From the NCBI GenBank assembly GCA_958299035.1, contig CATQJL010000305.1, forward strand, positions 30,579,733 through 30,643,732: a stretch of 64,000 nucleotides of DNA, given 5' to 3'. Of this stretch, positions 34,451-46,097 are shown piece by piece (the first letter of the stretch is position 1; the number at the start of each line of letters is the position of its first letter). The translations under genes were made by a program, and so were the position numbers. The notes under the pieces were generated by a model, which was not told the DNA's origin, did not search any database, and saw only the letters and a program-made list of their open reading frames with translations. The stretch comes from Cylicocyclus nassatus (Eukaryota; Nematoda; Chromadorea; Rhabditida; Strongylidae).

Positions 34451-34806
34451 TCAAAGGCAGCGTCCACTTAAAATTTTGTCTCCCATTTTTGCTATTCCGG
34501 GGCCTTTCCGTGGCCCTGACTACAGTTACGAAGTTCAAATAGTCCTCAAATAGTCCCCCCCCCCAAAAAAAAACGCGATTCCTGGGAACCCTGTCTTGAG
34601 AGCGCGGAGGGCTTTCAGTACATGGGTGGGCGGAGTCTGGTGGGATCTGGGCGGGGTCTGATAGCACTTTGGCTGTTGCAGGCCCCTTATCTCCATTTAA
34701 AGACAACAATAGAGGATCGATTCAACGCCGATGCCCCTCTCGTGGGGCCTACATTCAGGATCGACACTAATCGGAGTGGTTAGATTCAGCCTGACACTGC
34801 CTTTGA
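34451..34806. mobile_element. MITE family G, copy 2 (356 bp)
   Basis: TCAAAGGCAGCGTC at the left is inverted as GACACTGCCTTTGA at the right. It contains a C-run followed by an A-run at 34555-34572 and a GGGCGGGGTCTG stretch. Confidence 0.7.
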
Positions 34807-34917
34807 AATAAAATGAGTTCTGCAAAACAGTTCAATAAATAAAAATTTGGATTAAATTTGCAAAAAGCCCTGTGAAGTCCACATTCCGCAAGAATTTTGA
34901 AACCATAACTTATAAAA

Positions 34918-37900
34918 TCAGCCCGGATTCTCCCTAGCCAGCTTCCTCAATTCCTGGTCTCTTTCCTTTGTCACACCTTTCCCCACATCTACAATTTTTC
35001 CCAATTCCTCTCCCCCCTGAAAATCTGTTCTTGCAGCATTAATTTGCAGGTATTTGGCCCTGAATTCCATAACGTCTTGAATGATAAATGATTGCATATT
35101 CACAGAATTTTGAATGGGCTTGATTATGAAGTTAATCAGACTACATTTTCGATTTTTATGACGTGCACTTAGGGCGGGCTTGATTCAGAGAAGAAGCAGC
35201 AGAAGGTATTTGGTCGCCCAGGACTTCACCCGAAAATATTATTATTGAAAAAATGACCTAATAGAGGATTGTGCGTTTATCAATCCCTACAATCCTCAAG
35301 AGATCAAATAATCATGAGAAATGCTATATTTGACCGAGGAATCAAAGCAAAGAAGATGCGAAACAAGCGCTGTAGGCAGACTGAAGCAGCGTAAGTGACG
35401 TAGCCAGATGGCATGTGTGGCACCAATTGAATACATAATGACCTGCATTAATTAGGGTGGCTGCTAATTGCCATGCAAGAAAAATTAGGATATCTGAGTC
35501 CACTGTTTTGACGCTGTGTGATACGGATATACAACACCGCTCATAATTCGTCAAAAAAGTCACCTAACTTCAGTGGATTTCACCGAAATTCGCGTCGCAT
35601 TTCCATACCTTGGCTTCGAGTAGATGAATTGTGAATCCAAGGGCACCATTCAACTCAGCTCAATGGGATGCATCTTCTGATATATTGTGGAGCTTGTTTA
35701 TATACGGTTGCGGTCAGATTTCACAAATTTCCAAAAGATCTTTACTTACGGTAGGCTACTCGATGTGTATATTTTTGCACACTCTGACCTACCGTATGCA
35801 GAGCCTTTGACATCCAACCGGCCAGCGTATAGAAACGAGCAGTTCCATATACACTGGAAGATGCATCTCGCCGAGCTGAATCGAACAAAGCCCTTGGATT
35901 CCGAATCACTCCTGACTATGATGCGACGCGGATTTCGGAGAAAACTAATGGAGTTCGGTGACTTTTTTGGCGTGATATGACGACGTTGTAAGTGCTGGTG
36001 CTAACGATTTCATGTTCTCGATTCATGACGTAAATACAAATGATGGCTCGCGAGCATGACGTTATCAATCAAAAATTGCCCAATATCAGTTTGTGGTACT
36101 ACAAATGCAAGCAAGTGTAATATCTATTCTGCAATAGATTTCGTTGTTTGATAGAATATTGCGAAAGGGGTTCAACAACTCCATGATTCTCAGTTTACAT
36201 GAAAGAAAGGAAATTGAAATAGTAGTAATGATACGTTGCGGGTTAGCTCGAACATGAAGAAAGTAAAATTTTTAGAAAAATCACAAGGTATAGGAAAATA
36301 AACTTCTAGCACCTGCGAAACTCGAATGTATTCCTTTGTCTGAAATGAGTTTTTATTTTTTGCATCTCTAGATTGCTTAGCATTCTTAAATGACGGAAGC
36401 TATACTCTTTCGAGAATTTATGAACACATGCGCGATTATCCATCGCCTGTCACCCTGCTACAAGCGCTGTTTGAGAAAACATTATATAGATGCCAGCGTA
36501 TCAAACAATTTTGATAAATTTTGGTATTGATCAAATATGATGCTGTATATTGTGGATGTTGGCTGAATGGAGTCTGATGCTGCCAAATAAGAGCGATTGA
36601 CTGATAGATGCACCCAAAAAATTGGAGACATAAAAATCAAGAGGTTTTGTCGCGTATTACGTCAAGAAACGAAGATATCAAAGCGCTGAAAATGTTATAG
36701 AAGCCAACCTGAGCTTCGCGACGCCTTTGTGCTCTTTCTCGTCTCTTTTTTCGTCGTCTTAATTTCGATTCTGCTGATGAGGCTATCGAAACTGAAAACG
36801 TCAGAGTTAGAGCATATCCTGGATTAGTTTGAATGAAAGCAGTGCTCTCACTCCCCAAAAGTAAAATGAGCTTTCAACAACTAAAAAAAATCAAATGATT
36901 ACGAAAGGCATTTTATTTAATAGATAATCGAGTCCAAATAATGTTTGCCAAACCAACTTACCGACATCAACCCGTAGAGGTTTTTTGCTATCTCTACGTA
37001 CAGCTTTTGCTTCACGTAGACTACGAAACCGTACAAAACTTGAGCATTCATTACGACGAACGGGTTCACTGCGTGCACGACGTCGTGGTAGTTGAGCATG
37101 AGCTATAAATCATGAAACTATTATTTGAATTAAAGGAAAAGTTCAGGGAATCAACATGTACAAACGATACTTTAAAAAGTTATCAGCAGCAAAGTTAAAG
37201 TATTCGATTATTTACAGAAATAAACATAAACAGCGTGGTATATGTTACACATACATACCCCTTGGTTCAACTTTCTTGGCAGCTGGGAAGCGGGGCTTCG
37301 TGACCTAATCAAGGCTAGGTAATGGTCAGTGAGCACGAGCGCAGGAGAGACGCAAACTGCATCGCGGGCGCGAGCGGCCTTAATTAGGTCACAAAGTCCC
37401 GCCTTTCAGTCGCCATGCCTTTTGAATCAAAGGTTATTTCTCTTCTTCTCATTCACTGTTTTGTATCCAAAAATAAGTTTCGTAACCGAGCCCCTCCCCC
37501 TCCGAAAAGCGAAAGATCAGCATGGTCTTTCACTTTGGAAATTTCCAGTAAAATCCCATTTCTTCTTTTTGAAAATAAAATATGAAAACTGCAAATGTAC
37601 AGCGCTTTACAGACATGAGCCCCTTTTTTAGGAACCCCTTCCGGTTCACACCTGCAAAATCACCATAGTTTTCGAATGAGAAATAAAATGCGCATTATTG
37701 CAGCTATATCTACGATCAATTTTATTTCGCATAATCGCGCCATAACTTTCAAAAAAGGCAAGTTTTATGTGATTTTGTGCTGTTGCATGCACATCAAACA
37801 TGTGCTTAGACAAGCGAATATTTTTGATGGAAAAAATCCTGCAAGAGGCAAACGCTTGTTTCCAAAAACGAAAATTTTATGCTAAGAAAGTTTTAAAATG

Positions 37901-38111
37901 TTTTTTTCATTGATTGAAAGTTACTATTTTCATTTGCTAGCTTACCTCGCTTACAGGAAATACTTGAAAGTCAGTAAGAAATGATTGTTGCAGTGTGACA
38001 TATGCATATTATACATATATATGTAATGCTTGTAAAAAGAAATCCATAGCAAACTCACGAATTGAAGTGTCTACGATGAGCATATCAAGTGTGGATAACA
38101 CTGTCACTGGC
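34918..38111 (-). CDS. Arg-rich protein, last four exons (5' end unresolved)
   Basis: Exons: 38111-38059 (TTGCAG/GTGAGT, PVTVLSTLDMLIVDTSI), 37102-36962 (TTATAG/GTAAGT, HAQLPRRRARSEPVRRNECS then SFVRFRSLREAKAVRRDSKK), 36791-36709 (TTTCAG/GTTGGC, SKLRRRKKRRERAQRRREAQ) and 35016-34918 (TTTCAG, GGEELGKIVDVGKGVTKERD then QELRKLARENPG, TGA). All junctions keep frame. The exon at 38111 accepts two leftover bases, so at least one exon lies upstream. The first part has a short hydrophobic/acidic segment, then a dense basic region. A nucleic-acid-binding or nuclear role is a guess from charge only. The MITE 37257-37435 lies in the 37102-38059 intron. Confidence 0.65.
35541..35980. repeat. Foldback repeat, family J copy 2
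   Basis: TCATAATTCGTCAAAAAAGT at the left is inverted as GACTTTTTTGGCGTGATATGA. The inner pair is GCGTCGCATTTCC / ATGATGCGACGC, with GAATCCAAGG / CCTTGGATTC. It is the same architecture as 11140-11525. It lies in the intron between exons 36709 and 35016. Confidence 0.78.
37257..37435. mobile_element. MITE family H, copy 3
   Basis: CCCCTTGGTTCAACTTTCTT at the left and TTTTGAATCAAAGGTTA at the right, with the central GTGACCTAATCAAGGC / GCCTTAATTAGGTCAC pair. Confidence 0.8.
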
Positions 38112-39370
38112 CTGCAAACAAGAGATATTAATGAATGAAAAAGTCTATGAATTTTAGAAAAGCAGTGGTGCTGGAGGCTGTAAAGGTTTAACTGCTGTCG
38201 ACTTTGACCAAAGTTTTTCATGGCACTCCAAATTATATGCAATTTTCAGATTGTTCGCAGTTCGAGGAAAACACAAAAGCTTTGAAGTGGAGGACAAATT
38301 GTTACCCACAGCTTTTACCACATTTAAAATCAAAAATTCAAACTTTTTACTAGACTTTTTTTAGCGGCGTTCACTAAATGATAATAGTCTGCGTTTTCAA
38401 GGTCGAGCTGCTCCTAATCATACGGACTCATAAGCTGAGGCTGGATGGGAGTATGTTATTGACCTACAAGGGCCGAAATTTGATACTTGTGATAGGTTGA
38501 GTGCTAAACATAGATTTGAGTACACCTGCCCATTTATGATAACCAACAGGGGGGGGGGTACATGAGTGCAAATGTTAAGTAAGCGGATAGAGAAGTAATA
38601 CGGAACCTTTGAGCCTTTGTTAGCAACTACGTACGTAAGTAGCAATTACTGTTTGAGTGTTTTTGCCAAAATCTCGTAGTCTAATTACATCAAATTACTC
38701 GTTTTATTGAGCTTGGGCAGAATTGTTAGAGAAAAAAACCTAATCTCTACAGGTAGCTTCCGAAAAATTTGAATTGTATTATAGAACCTTCAGGAAGGGA
38801 CTATAGATTCTGCGGTTTTGAGTGTAATTGCAAGTTATCTGGAAAGCCGTAAGCCTGATGCGGAATGTTTGTAGAATCTTCCAGTTCTCAACTTCAGTCA
38901 AAACGCTAAGGCAAGCGCTCTTTCAAAGAAAAAAATTAAAAATTAAAATATAGTCGCTAAGTATCCAACGGTTGATTGATAGTGCAGCAGTACTTGCATG
39001 TCAAACTATTATTTATTCCACTTCTTTGATTTACGCATCAATAGAGGCATTTCTATTTGTAGGTATGCGTATCCTCGAGCCGTATATAACTTAATATGCT
39101 TATTGCACACCATGCACGCGACTTGACGGCTTGTCAAATTATAACCTGCTCATTTCCGGTGATTTCTCCTTATTTTTTTATCTTTTAATTTGATTGAAAA
39201 TCTATCAGTCAGAATAAACATTGCTATAGTTTGTCAGGCTCGAAAATGTTTTACTAGAGGATCACTAGTAAGGATGTCGTCAGTTGCCGCGCGGAGTGTG
39301 CAGGCACACATATTAGGCTACAGATGACTTGAGGATTTGCGACGGTGTTTCATTGGTAATTTTTCTGTAT
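38112..39370. other. Gene-poor flank
   Basis: The upstream exon or exons of the Arg-rich gene should lie in or beyond this stretch, but none passes frame and splice tests. A G-run occurs at 38550-38559. Otherwise it is AT-rich with no repeat recognised. Confidence 0.35.
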
Positions 39371-39378
39371 AGCATAGA

Positions 39379-39480
39379 TGATTACGGATAATGAATATTT
39401 CCGAGAGCTTGGCGACGACATGAACAAAGATGAAGAGGATATAAACAAATTTATTTCACATGATTGTTTTGAGGGTTGAA
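39379..39480 (+). CDS. Possible trans-spliced acidic first exon
   Basis: TTTTTCTGTATAG ends five bases before ATG ATT ACG, a nematode-style trans-splice layout. The frame reads MITDNEYFRELGDDMNKDEE then DINKFISHDCFEG, stop TGA. It may be the 5' exon of the plus-strand gene at 40183, but no donor with matching phase is convincing. The next open plus-strand block, about 39592-39726 (LKESICDEKTVEWSFLKG), ends at ATGCAG|GTGCAC in the phase needed by 40183. Confidence 0.3.
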
Positions 39481-40182
39481 AAATCAAATTATCCATTGAA
39501 TCATTACAAGAAGCATGAGATACGAGGATATAATCGAATTCAGTAGCTTGACTACTATACGCAAGACTCTAGAAAAACAATAGATGTGGCATAAAGCATT
39601 TCCGAACTAAATCGAGCTGGCATTGGAGCGCGCACACTAAAAGAGTCAATATGCGATGAAAAAACTGTTGAATGGAGTTTTCTCAAAGGAGCCAGTGTAG
39701 CAACGCAGCAACGCTTTCGAGATGCAGGTGCACAATACCAATACCTTACAAATTCTAATCGAAGTGTGCAGGGGGGGAGGCAGAAGAGAGGAGAAGGGGG
39801 TAAGAGATAGAAGGTGCTGCAAGATAGGCAGCGCTCCGCTTGACAGCGAGGGGATGAGGGGTGAATAATGAGTTGATTACCCTTGATAATGCGAAATAAC
39901 GAAGTAAATGTGATAAATGAACCATTCAAGAATCAGACTATTGAATGGGAGCAGCAAGAGACTGATTTTGATGTAGACTTTGATGATGAAAGCGAAAAGC
40001 GTCAAGAGAAATTGCTGATTTTTTTTTGACAAAATGATTTTTGGACTGCCTTATATAAGTAACGGATTGAAAGCTGCTAAATATCATTGGCTTGCAATTA
40101 ACTTTACCTACAATGGAAAACAATCAAGCGCATTCGTGTATTAGTCTTAATGCTAATCTTCTGTAACCTCCTCTAATGCTAG

Positions 40183-40812
40183 CTACACCTCAAGCTGCTC
40201 GTTTATCGATAAAAAGTACATGGAAGAAAGTACTGCTAGAAGAAGTAGAGAGCGTGCGATTAGAGTTTGAGCGTGTGCCTAAGAGCATGCAAATATCGAA
40301 CTTTCTGGAACTGTTTATTTGGTGTTTAATCCATTGACAGCGATGTGGACCACCGGTGGCCCATACATCTTGCAAATTCATATTATTTGTAGGTCTAGTA
40401 TTTTTTCCACATACCAATTATTTGTTCCATTTTTTGCACTTTTGGGTCTGTGGACTCGTCGTTCAAGAGAACGTCTCTAATTCTTTACTAAACAACCTTG
40501 CATTTCGTAAATAATCACAAAACCTTCCAACACAGCAAGTGTTGTCGAAATCGCGTCATTCCACAGTCCCGCCACGCAAAATTAGGCGTCGTCGTCAATG
40601 GGTTAATCAAACAGACTATCACGGCAGGGAAATCACTTGATATTATGCGCAGAAGAATTGCTTATTTCGCTCTATTTTGTATGCACAATATAATTCCGTC
40701 AAAAAATGGGTAAGGTTTCCTTTTTTCGGTGAATTGGTCCCAAATGGGTTTTTTAACTCATTTCAGGAGATTAGAAGAATATGCAAGTGAACTGTTTTTT
40801 GTTTGCGAATAA
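40183..40812 (+). CDS. Globin-like gene or globin remnant
   Basis: Exons 40183-40321, 40536-40709 and 40767-40812 join in frame (donors GTGTTT and GTAAGG; acceptors GCTAG, CACAG and TTTCAG; the last intron is 57 bp). Exon 1 reads QAARLSIKSTWKKVLLEEVE then SVRLEFERVPKSMQISNFLE LF, matching the globin helix A-C pattern: a Trp, then Phe about 31 residues later. Exon 2 contains SRHAKLGVVVNGLIKQT, resembling helix E with a distal-type His. The expected proximal-His region (RRRIAYF) has no His in register, although CMHNIIPSK follows. The last exon ends after 14 residues at TAA, far short of helices G and H, and a mariner-like end (CTAGGTTGGTCC) starts at 40821. The gene is therefore truncated or an unusual haem-poor paralogue. 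The N-terminal exon is unresolved. Confidence 0.5.
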
Positions 40813-40820
40813 TGGAATTA

Positions 40821-42161
40821 CTAGGTTGGTCCAAAGTTCGTGCAGTTTTCAGACCTACCCTCAGCTCAGTCAAATTACATAAACTCTCTACAGTACGCAA
40901 AGTTTCCTCCTTTTCTTATAAGGTCTAGGTTTTTATTTTAAGAGCTTTGATGTTGTTCGAATAGTCGTAACAACTTCCAACCCTTTCTACCATGTCTAAA
41001 TGTAACAATTTTTTTCCATTCCAGACTTTAAAAGAGCTTTGATGAAAGTTAGATATAGTAAGCCAAATTCATTACATTGGGATATTTGAAGAAATCAGAA
41101 ATTAGCACAAAAATTGTCTGTGATTAAATAATCATCAAATTTATGGGCAAGTCACTCGAAGATTCAGAGGGGGAGACACACAATTTGTGATGAACAATTC
41201 GCCACGACAAAGTCCGCTAACTTTAAAATAATCAAACAGCTTGTGAAAGGAAGAGTGCAAGCATAGATAGTGAGGGTAGTTGCAAAAATGATTTTTATTG
41301 CTTTGTTTACCATCAACCTTTTAAACAACTGGAGGGAATTCTAGCCTACTCGAAAATTTTCATTTCAAAACCGAAAACCTCATTTTTGATCAAATTGAAA
41401 GTAGTGTAAACATTTTGTGTAGAGCGAACTCAAAATTTTCGAACACATTCAGATTTGTTAAATGTTCTGCAAAATATGGCCAGAATCAAAACAAAAAGTG
41501 CACCAGAACTTATCACAAACCTGCATGCTGAATATTGAAATTTGATTATTGCGGCAACTCATAACGACAGTTAGAATCGTTTTTATCTTTTGGGTCAAAC
41601 TTAAGCTTTTTCTTTCTTGTAGCATAAGTACTTTCGCACAAAGATGAGTTAATGTCAGTGGCCTAGCGATTTTTGAAAGTTACAATGAACTATAAGATTA
41701 TGGAATTGACTTGTTCGCATTTGTAAATCATCAAAATAATCTTTGGAATTTTTCAAAAATCCAAATAATCCTCGCAAAAAGTGGGCTGCCTCCACGCCGT
41801 CTTTTCCTAATACTTCGGGACCATGGACCCGCAAATCTTGACAAGCATCAACAGAATTTTCAGAACGCGTACTTAACGCCACGCACGTTTGTTTTTGTCT
41901 TCCCCTCCCCCCCCCCCCCTCCCCCGGAACGGAAATCTTGGTAACCACTGATTGATGCGTAATACAAGAAAAAGGGTCGATCAGCCTTACGAGTGCATTC
42001 CGAATAGGTTGGCTAACAAATAATTTTTTTGACATGTAATATTGAAGCTATAATAAGTCAAGTAACTGTTATTTAGCCAGGTTTTTTTGCGAGTGGGTAG
42101 TTTCAGACCTTCGTTACATATTCATTACTAAGAATTTTCCAAAAGACAGTTATGACCTTAT
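40821..42161. other. Repeat-derived stretch without a recognised gene
   Basis: Opens with a mariner-type terminus (CTAGGTTGGTCCAAAGTTCG) with no matching right end found. A C-run lies at 41905-41926. The frames at 41655-42035 (minus) and 41711-41944 (plus) overlap and flank this low-complexity block. Confidence 0.4.
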
Positions 42162-42162
42162 A

Positions 42163-42829
42163 CAGAGTGTCCCAAAAAATGTGTACAATGTTGTTGATAA
42201 CTCGCTTGCTTCGAAGTCTTTCGCCGATCTTTAGGTACCATTCTGTAGAGCGAGGTTCAACTTAGATTTGCACTATGGAGCAAAACTTCGATCTCCCTTC
42301 ATTACTGTAGGATTACGATAAGAATTTTGAAGAGATTCTAAGCGATAAAAGTCGCATTTCGTCCCGGAGAAGGAACCAAACAAGCCGGGAACTTTGATAC
42401 TATAATTAAAGTCGCTGATTACAGATATGCAATTTGCACATTACGGTCATGCTTCCTTCATGAGTTATTTCAGAAAAACAGTAACAACTGCTTTTCCAAT
42501 GTTCTTTGAAAATGTGATTATAGCTCTGAAAAGGCTCAGAATTTTCCTTAAAAGGTGCATAATGAAATGAGCATGCTTAAAAACCCTGCTATACAAATTT
42601 TCAGAGTTTTTCGCAACTTCTCCTATTGAACGGCCTATTTAACACTGGCGTTGTGTGCTGAAAGTTGATACCGTAATCATACAGTAGCGAAAAGAGATCG
42701 GAGTTTTGCTTCATACTATAAATCTAAGTTGAACTTCGCTTTACGGAGTGGTACCCAAACCGACAATGGACCTCGAAGCAAGCGAGTTGTTAACGAATAA
42801 ACAGTGTGCACATTCTTTGGGACACTCTG
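42163..42829. mobile_element. TA-flanked foldback element, 667 bp
   Basis: CAGAGTGTCCCAAAAAATGT at the left and TTCTTTGGGACACTCTG at the right are flanked by TA. Inner arms pair over about 150 bp (CTCGCTTGCTTCGA / TCGAAGCAAGCGAG; GATCTCC...TACTGTA / TACAGTA...GATCGG). Confidence 0.85.
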
Positions 42830-42831
42830 TA

Positions 42832-44553
42832 AATGACCATTTTGAATTTTCAAAGTCCATGCATAAGCTGTAGTAGGTACACAGATGTGTTATTCTGCTG
42901 GAAACAAATAATGTCTATATGGCGAACTAAAATCAAGGTTGTAAGCTGCTGGTTGACAATTTCTACAGCCAAAATGTTGAATTTCATGGTGTTTGCGTGG
43001 AGGTCAATTTTTTTGTAGTGCAGATCGCTTGAATTTGATCCATGCAAATGGTTGGAAGTATCAAAATGTATGTGTGCGTACATTCGTGCACTTTACACCC
43101 AAAATCAATTTGTTCTTTAGAGCACGGTTTTTGGGAAATGTGAAAAACTGGCTTTTCTGCTTTTCTGCACCACTTCATCATCGAAGGATATTTTGGGCAG
43201 ACAGAGTTAAAAATCCGATTCACCTTGATTTACTCTCTGCAAAGGTACCATAAATCTATGCATAAATTTATTTGTGACATTTTTTACAACAGCTGAAATT
43301 ATTTTTTAGCCATGAATAGAACGATGTAACATTAAACATGATTTTTGACTTCTACAAATTGTATGTTATGCTTCATTTTACGACATTCTGCACCGCTTAT
43401 GAACAGCGGTTCCCTGCTCGGTTTTTCAGTACATATCAAGGGCACTATCTATTACATTGAAATTATTGGCACGGTATAGCCTAGCCTATGAAATGCGCTT
43501 CACTTGAAAGTGTATAAATACATGAAACTGAACTGCCTCTCTATAATGCTTATTTGAACTGAACAGCTTAAAATTCTAGGAAGTTTCCATCAATGTCGTG
43601 CTATTACCTTTAATTCTTTCAGATACTTCTAAGAAGATTTATTGAAGTTGTGCTCTTTTATTTGCTTCCTTTGGTGGAGTACATTAGTGCTAGGCAAGAC
43701 TAAGTATGCAATAAGTCACCTAATAATGATGACGCGATTCGAAATTTGGTGCAGCTGTAGCTGCTCCGCTGCTCGAGCTGTTTTTTAGAAGTTATGATTT
43801 TCAAGAAAAAATGTCAAAAAATCAAATTTCCTTAAGAAACTGATTTTTTAGCATTTTTTTCTCGACATAACTTTTTTTCTCGATCAGAGCGAATTATGCT
43901 CAGCCAGAAGAGCGGGTTAACAAGTTAGGTTACTGGCTGTTTTGGTTTTATGGCACAGTTTTGAATTTTTTACGGACTTGCTTCAAAATTCCAAGATTAA
44001 AGCGATTTCTTTCTTCCAATTTTATCGCTGCATTCAGCGCTTGATGGATAGCAGGGAAAGCTCCATTGGAAAGTGCATGATTTGCTCTTTTCAACGAAAT
44101 CTAGGCCACGCAAAGACATCGTGACAAGAGGAAGTTACGATTATTTGTATACGGTGCGACAGGACCTTCGGCTCAGCCATTGCCGTAGCACTACGCTGCA
44201 GACATGAAGTGTCTCAAGACGTCTCTAGTATGCTTTGGAGTAGATTATAGATCAAAGAATTTAATTTTTTCTCCTTCTCTTCAAAGATACTAACTTGACG
44301 ATTTAGAAATGGAAAAAAATGGAAACTTTTGCGCTGAGGCCCGCACGTCCGGGAAGACGGGCCATCTAGGTATCTCAGTATCTAATCTGTGAATAAATAT
44401 GACAGCTATCAGAAGGGACCCGTAAAACTATATTCGTTAAAATTTGATGAGGCATTCAGAGGAATTTGAGACCAAAACATTGGGCAGTTTTTTGTGAGAC
44501 TGTTGCAAAGTTGACGTCAATCATAGTACAGCTATAATACCCTGAGCTATAAT
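42832..44553. other. Gene-poor stretch
   Basis: No exon was supported. 43750-43920 contains CAGCTGTAGCTGCTCCGCTG and short inverted words. Open frames on both strands at 42833-43253 overlap one another, which argues against coding. Confidence 0.4.
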
Positions 44554-44824
44554 CAGGGCTCGGCACAGGTGGCTTACAAGCAAGCTGGATATCGTTTTTG
44601 GGACGAAAAGCAAAGGGGGTTTCGCTTTTGTGACCGAAGAGAGACGCAAAATTGGCGACTTGGCGACGTTTTTTTTTAGTCGACGTTTCGTTTTTTGGGG
44701 AATTTTTTACGTTTTTAGAGGAAATTTGGTTGAGGACCAAAGGGGACTTCGTAAAAATTCCCAAAAGTCAAGGGAGACTTCGTTTTTTTTCCATTTTCAT
44801 CTAGCCACCTCGTGCCGAGCCCTG
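44554..44824. mobile_element. hAT-like MITE with 8-bp target duplication (271 bp)
   Basis: It begins CAGGGCTCGGCACAGGTGGC and ends CCACCTCGTGCCGAGCCCTG. The eight bases GCTATAAT flank it exactly on both sides. An 8-bp duplication with CAGGG-type ends is diagnostic of the hAT superfamily. There is no transposase. This is the best-preserved of four copies in the window. Confidence 0.9.
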
Positions 44825-44898
44825 GCTATAATACCTTTGAAAGTAACTATCAAGGAAAGCTTGATAGTTTACTCACAAGGAAAGCTTGTTAAGTCGAA

Positions 44899-45321
44899 GT
44901 GGCCTTTCTAAATGAGATGTATACCATATTGGAAGACATAAAACGCTGTCCCCAAATCTGCCTTCCTTATCTTCAGAACATTATAGACGAGGAGTTATGA
45001 GCGTTTACTGGAGCCAAAAATTGAATGCGCATTTTGGATAGATTGAGTTGCTAAAATCTTACTAGCCCTCAAATGCAAACAAATGTGATATATTTTTTAA
45101 CTTTGAGTATTGTTTGAATAAAGTGCTCTAATGATCACCGCAGCTCCACTTAAGAGCTAGATAAAGTATTACTGCTGTTTTTGTTCTTCTTACACATTTA
45201 GTTTTTACTTAAATAAGCGCTCGTAACTCCTCGTCCATAAACTTTTTGCAGATAAGAAAGGCAGATTCGGAATCAACATTTTATGCCCTTCAATATGGTA
45301 TACATTATTTGAAAAGGCCGC
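44899..45321. repeat. Foldback repeat, family L copy 1
   Basis: ATGTATACCATATTGGAAGA...GAGGAGTTATGAGCG is inverted as CGCTCGTAACTCCTC...CTTCAATATGGTATACAT. The second copy is 46832-47240. Confidence 0.78.
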
Positions 45322-45676
45322 TCCACTAAACATGCTGTATTTGTAAGTAGGAACTTGAACTGATGCAAGTATTTGCATCAGCTCTGACTTCAGTTTCAGT
45401 CTTATAGCCAAATACTTTTGCATTCATCGACATTTTCATTTTATATAGCTTCGCTTAGATCAGTTTATCCTAATTCGAGAAGTAAGCCATTGGAGAACGA
45501 ATGATCATTGTCCATTAACCTTACAATTTTCATTCTGAGTGCTGCTACAGACCTGAAGGAGCCTGCTTCAAACCGCATTTGATTTGAGTGTTTTTCTGTA
45601 GTTACCGAAAGAATGGAAAAAGCTTCGTTTTTAGGTTCTCAACAGGATTATGCGTTTGTTATAGACAGGATTTTGC

Positions 45677-45678
45677 AG
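45677..45678 (+). promoter_or_regulatory. Probable trans-splice acceptor
   Basis: GATTTTGCAG ends 13 bases before the ATG at 45692, the usual nematode layout for a spliced-leader acceptor. Confidence 0.5.
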
Positions 45679-45691
45679 ATTCACCCGTAAC

Positions 45692-46018
45692 ATGCTTTTT
45701 CACACGCTGCTGTTGTTTGTGCTTCTACCAACTTTATGCGGTAAACCACAACCTAATCTGAGAGATTTTCGTAGCCTTCCCCCGAGGAAATTATCATCTG
45801 AGGTCAGAAATTCACCCTAGCATTCTATGATTGGTGCTAACAATTTCACTTTGCAGTGCAACGATATATGTCGGAAGAATTACACTATGCTGCTAAAATT
45901 CCTGAAAATCGACAAGTCCAAATTCTGCCTTCGTGTGTGCAACGAGAACACATTTAAAGATGGTCGCAGCCATCTCCAACCTCTCAGGGACCGGCTTCGG
46001 GAACTGTTGGAGAGTTAG
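45692..46018 (+). CDS. Small secreted protein with twin CX3C motif, paralogue A (90 aa)
   Basis: Exon 1 is 45692-45802 and exon 2 is 45857-46018, with a 54-bp intron (GTCAGA...TTTGCAG). Residues 1-17 (MLFHTLLLFVLLPTLCG) are a signal peptide, followed by a basic spacer (KPQPNLRDFRSLPPRKLSSE). The mature domain starts at the exon boundary: CNDIC, 18 residues, CLRVC, then a charged tail ending LRDRLRELLES. Cysteines are at 38, 42, 61 and 65. Two CX3C pairs 18 apart with Leu/Lys between them suggest a helical hairpin held by two disulfides, as in alpha-hairpinin-like peptides or, by shape only, twin-CX3C proteins. It should be exported to pseudocoelom, gland or host. AATAAA lies at 46092. Function is unknown. 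The paralogue is at 52552-53014. Confidence 0.8.
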
Positions 46019-46091
46019 CTTTCGAATCTCTTGAAGAACAGCCCAATGAAAGGACAGTTTTACAATTTCTCTTCTAATGGCTTCCTTGAGA

Positions 46092-46097
46092 AATAAA
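46092..46097 (+). promoter_or_regulatory. Polyadenylation signal of paralogue A
   Basis: AATAAA 74 bp after the stop at 46018, a typical compact nematode 3' UTR. Confidence 0.6.

Noticed and set aside
41655..42035. 126-codon minus-strand frame
   Set aside because: Depends on translating a C-run as poly-Gly; no splice or start context.
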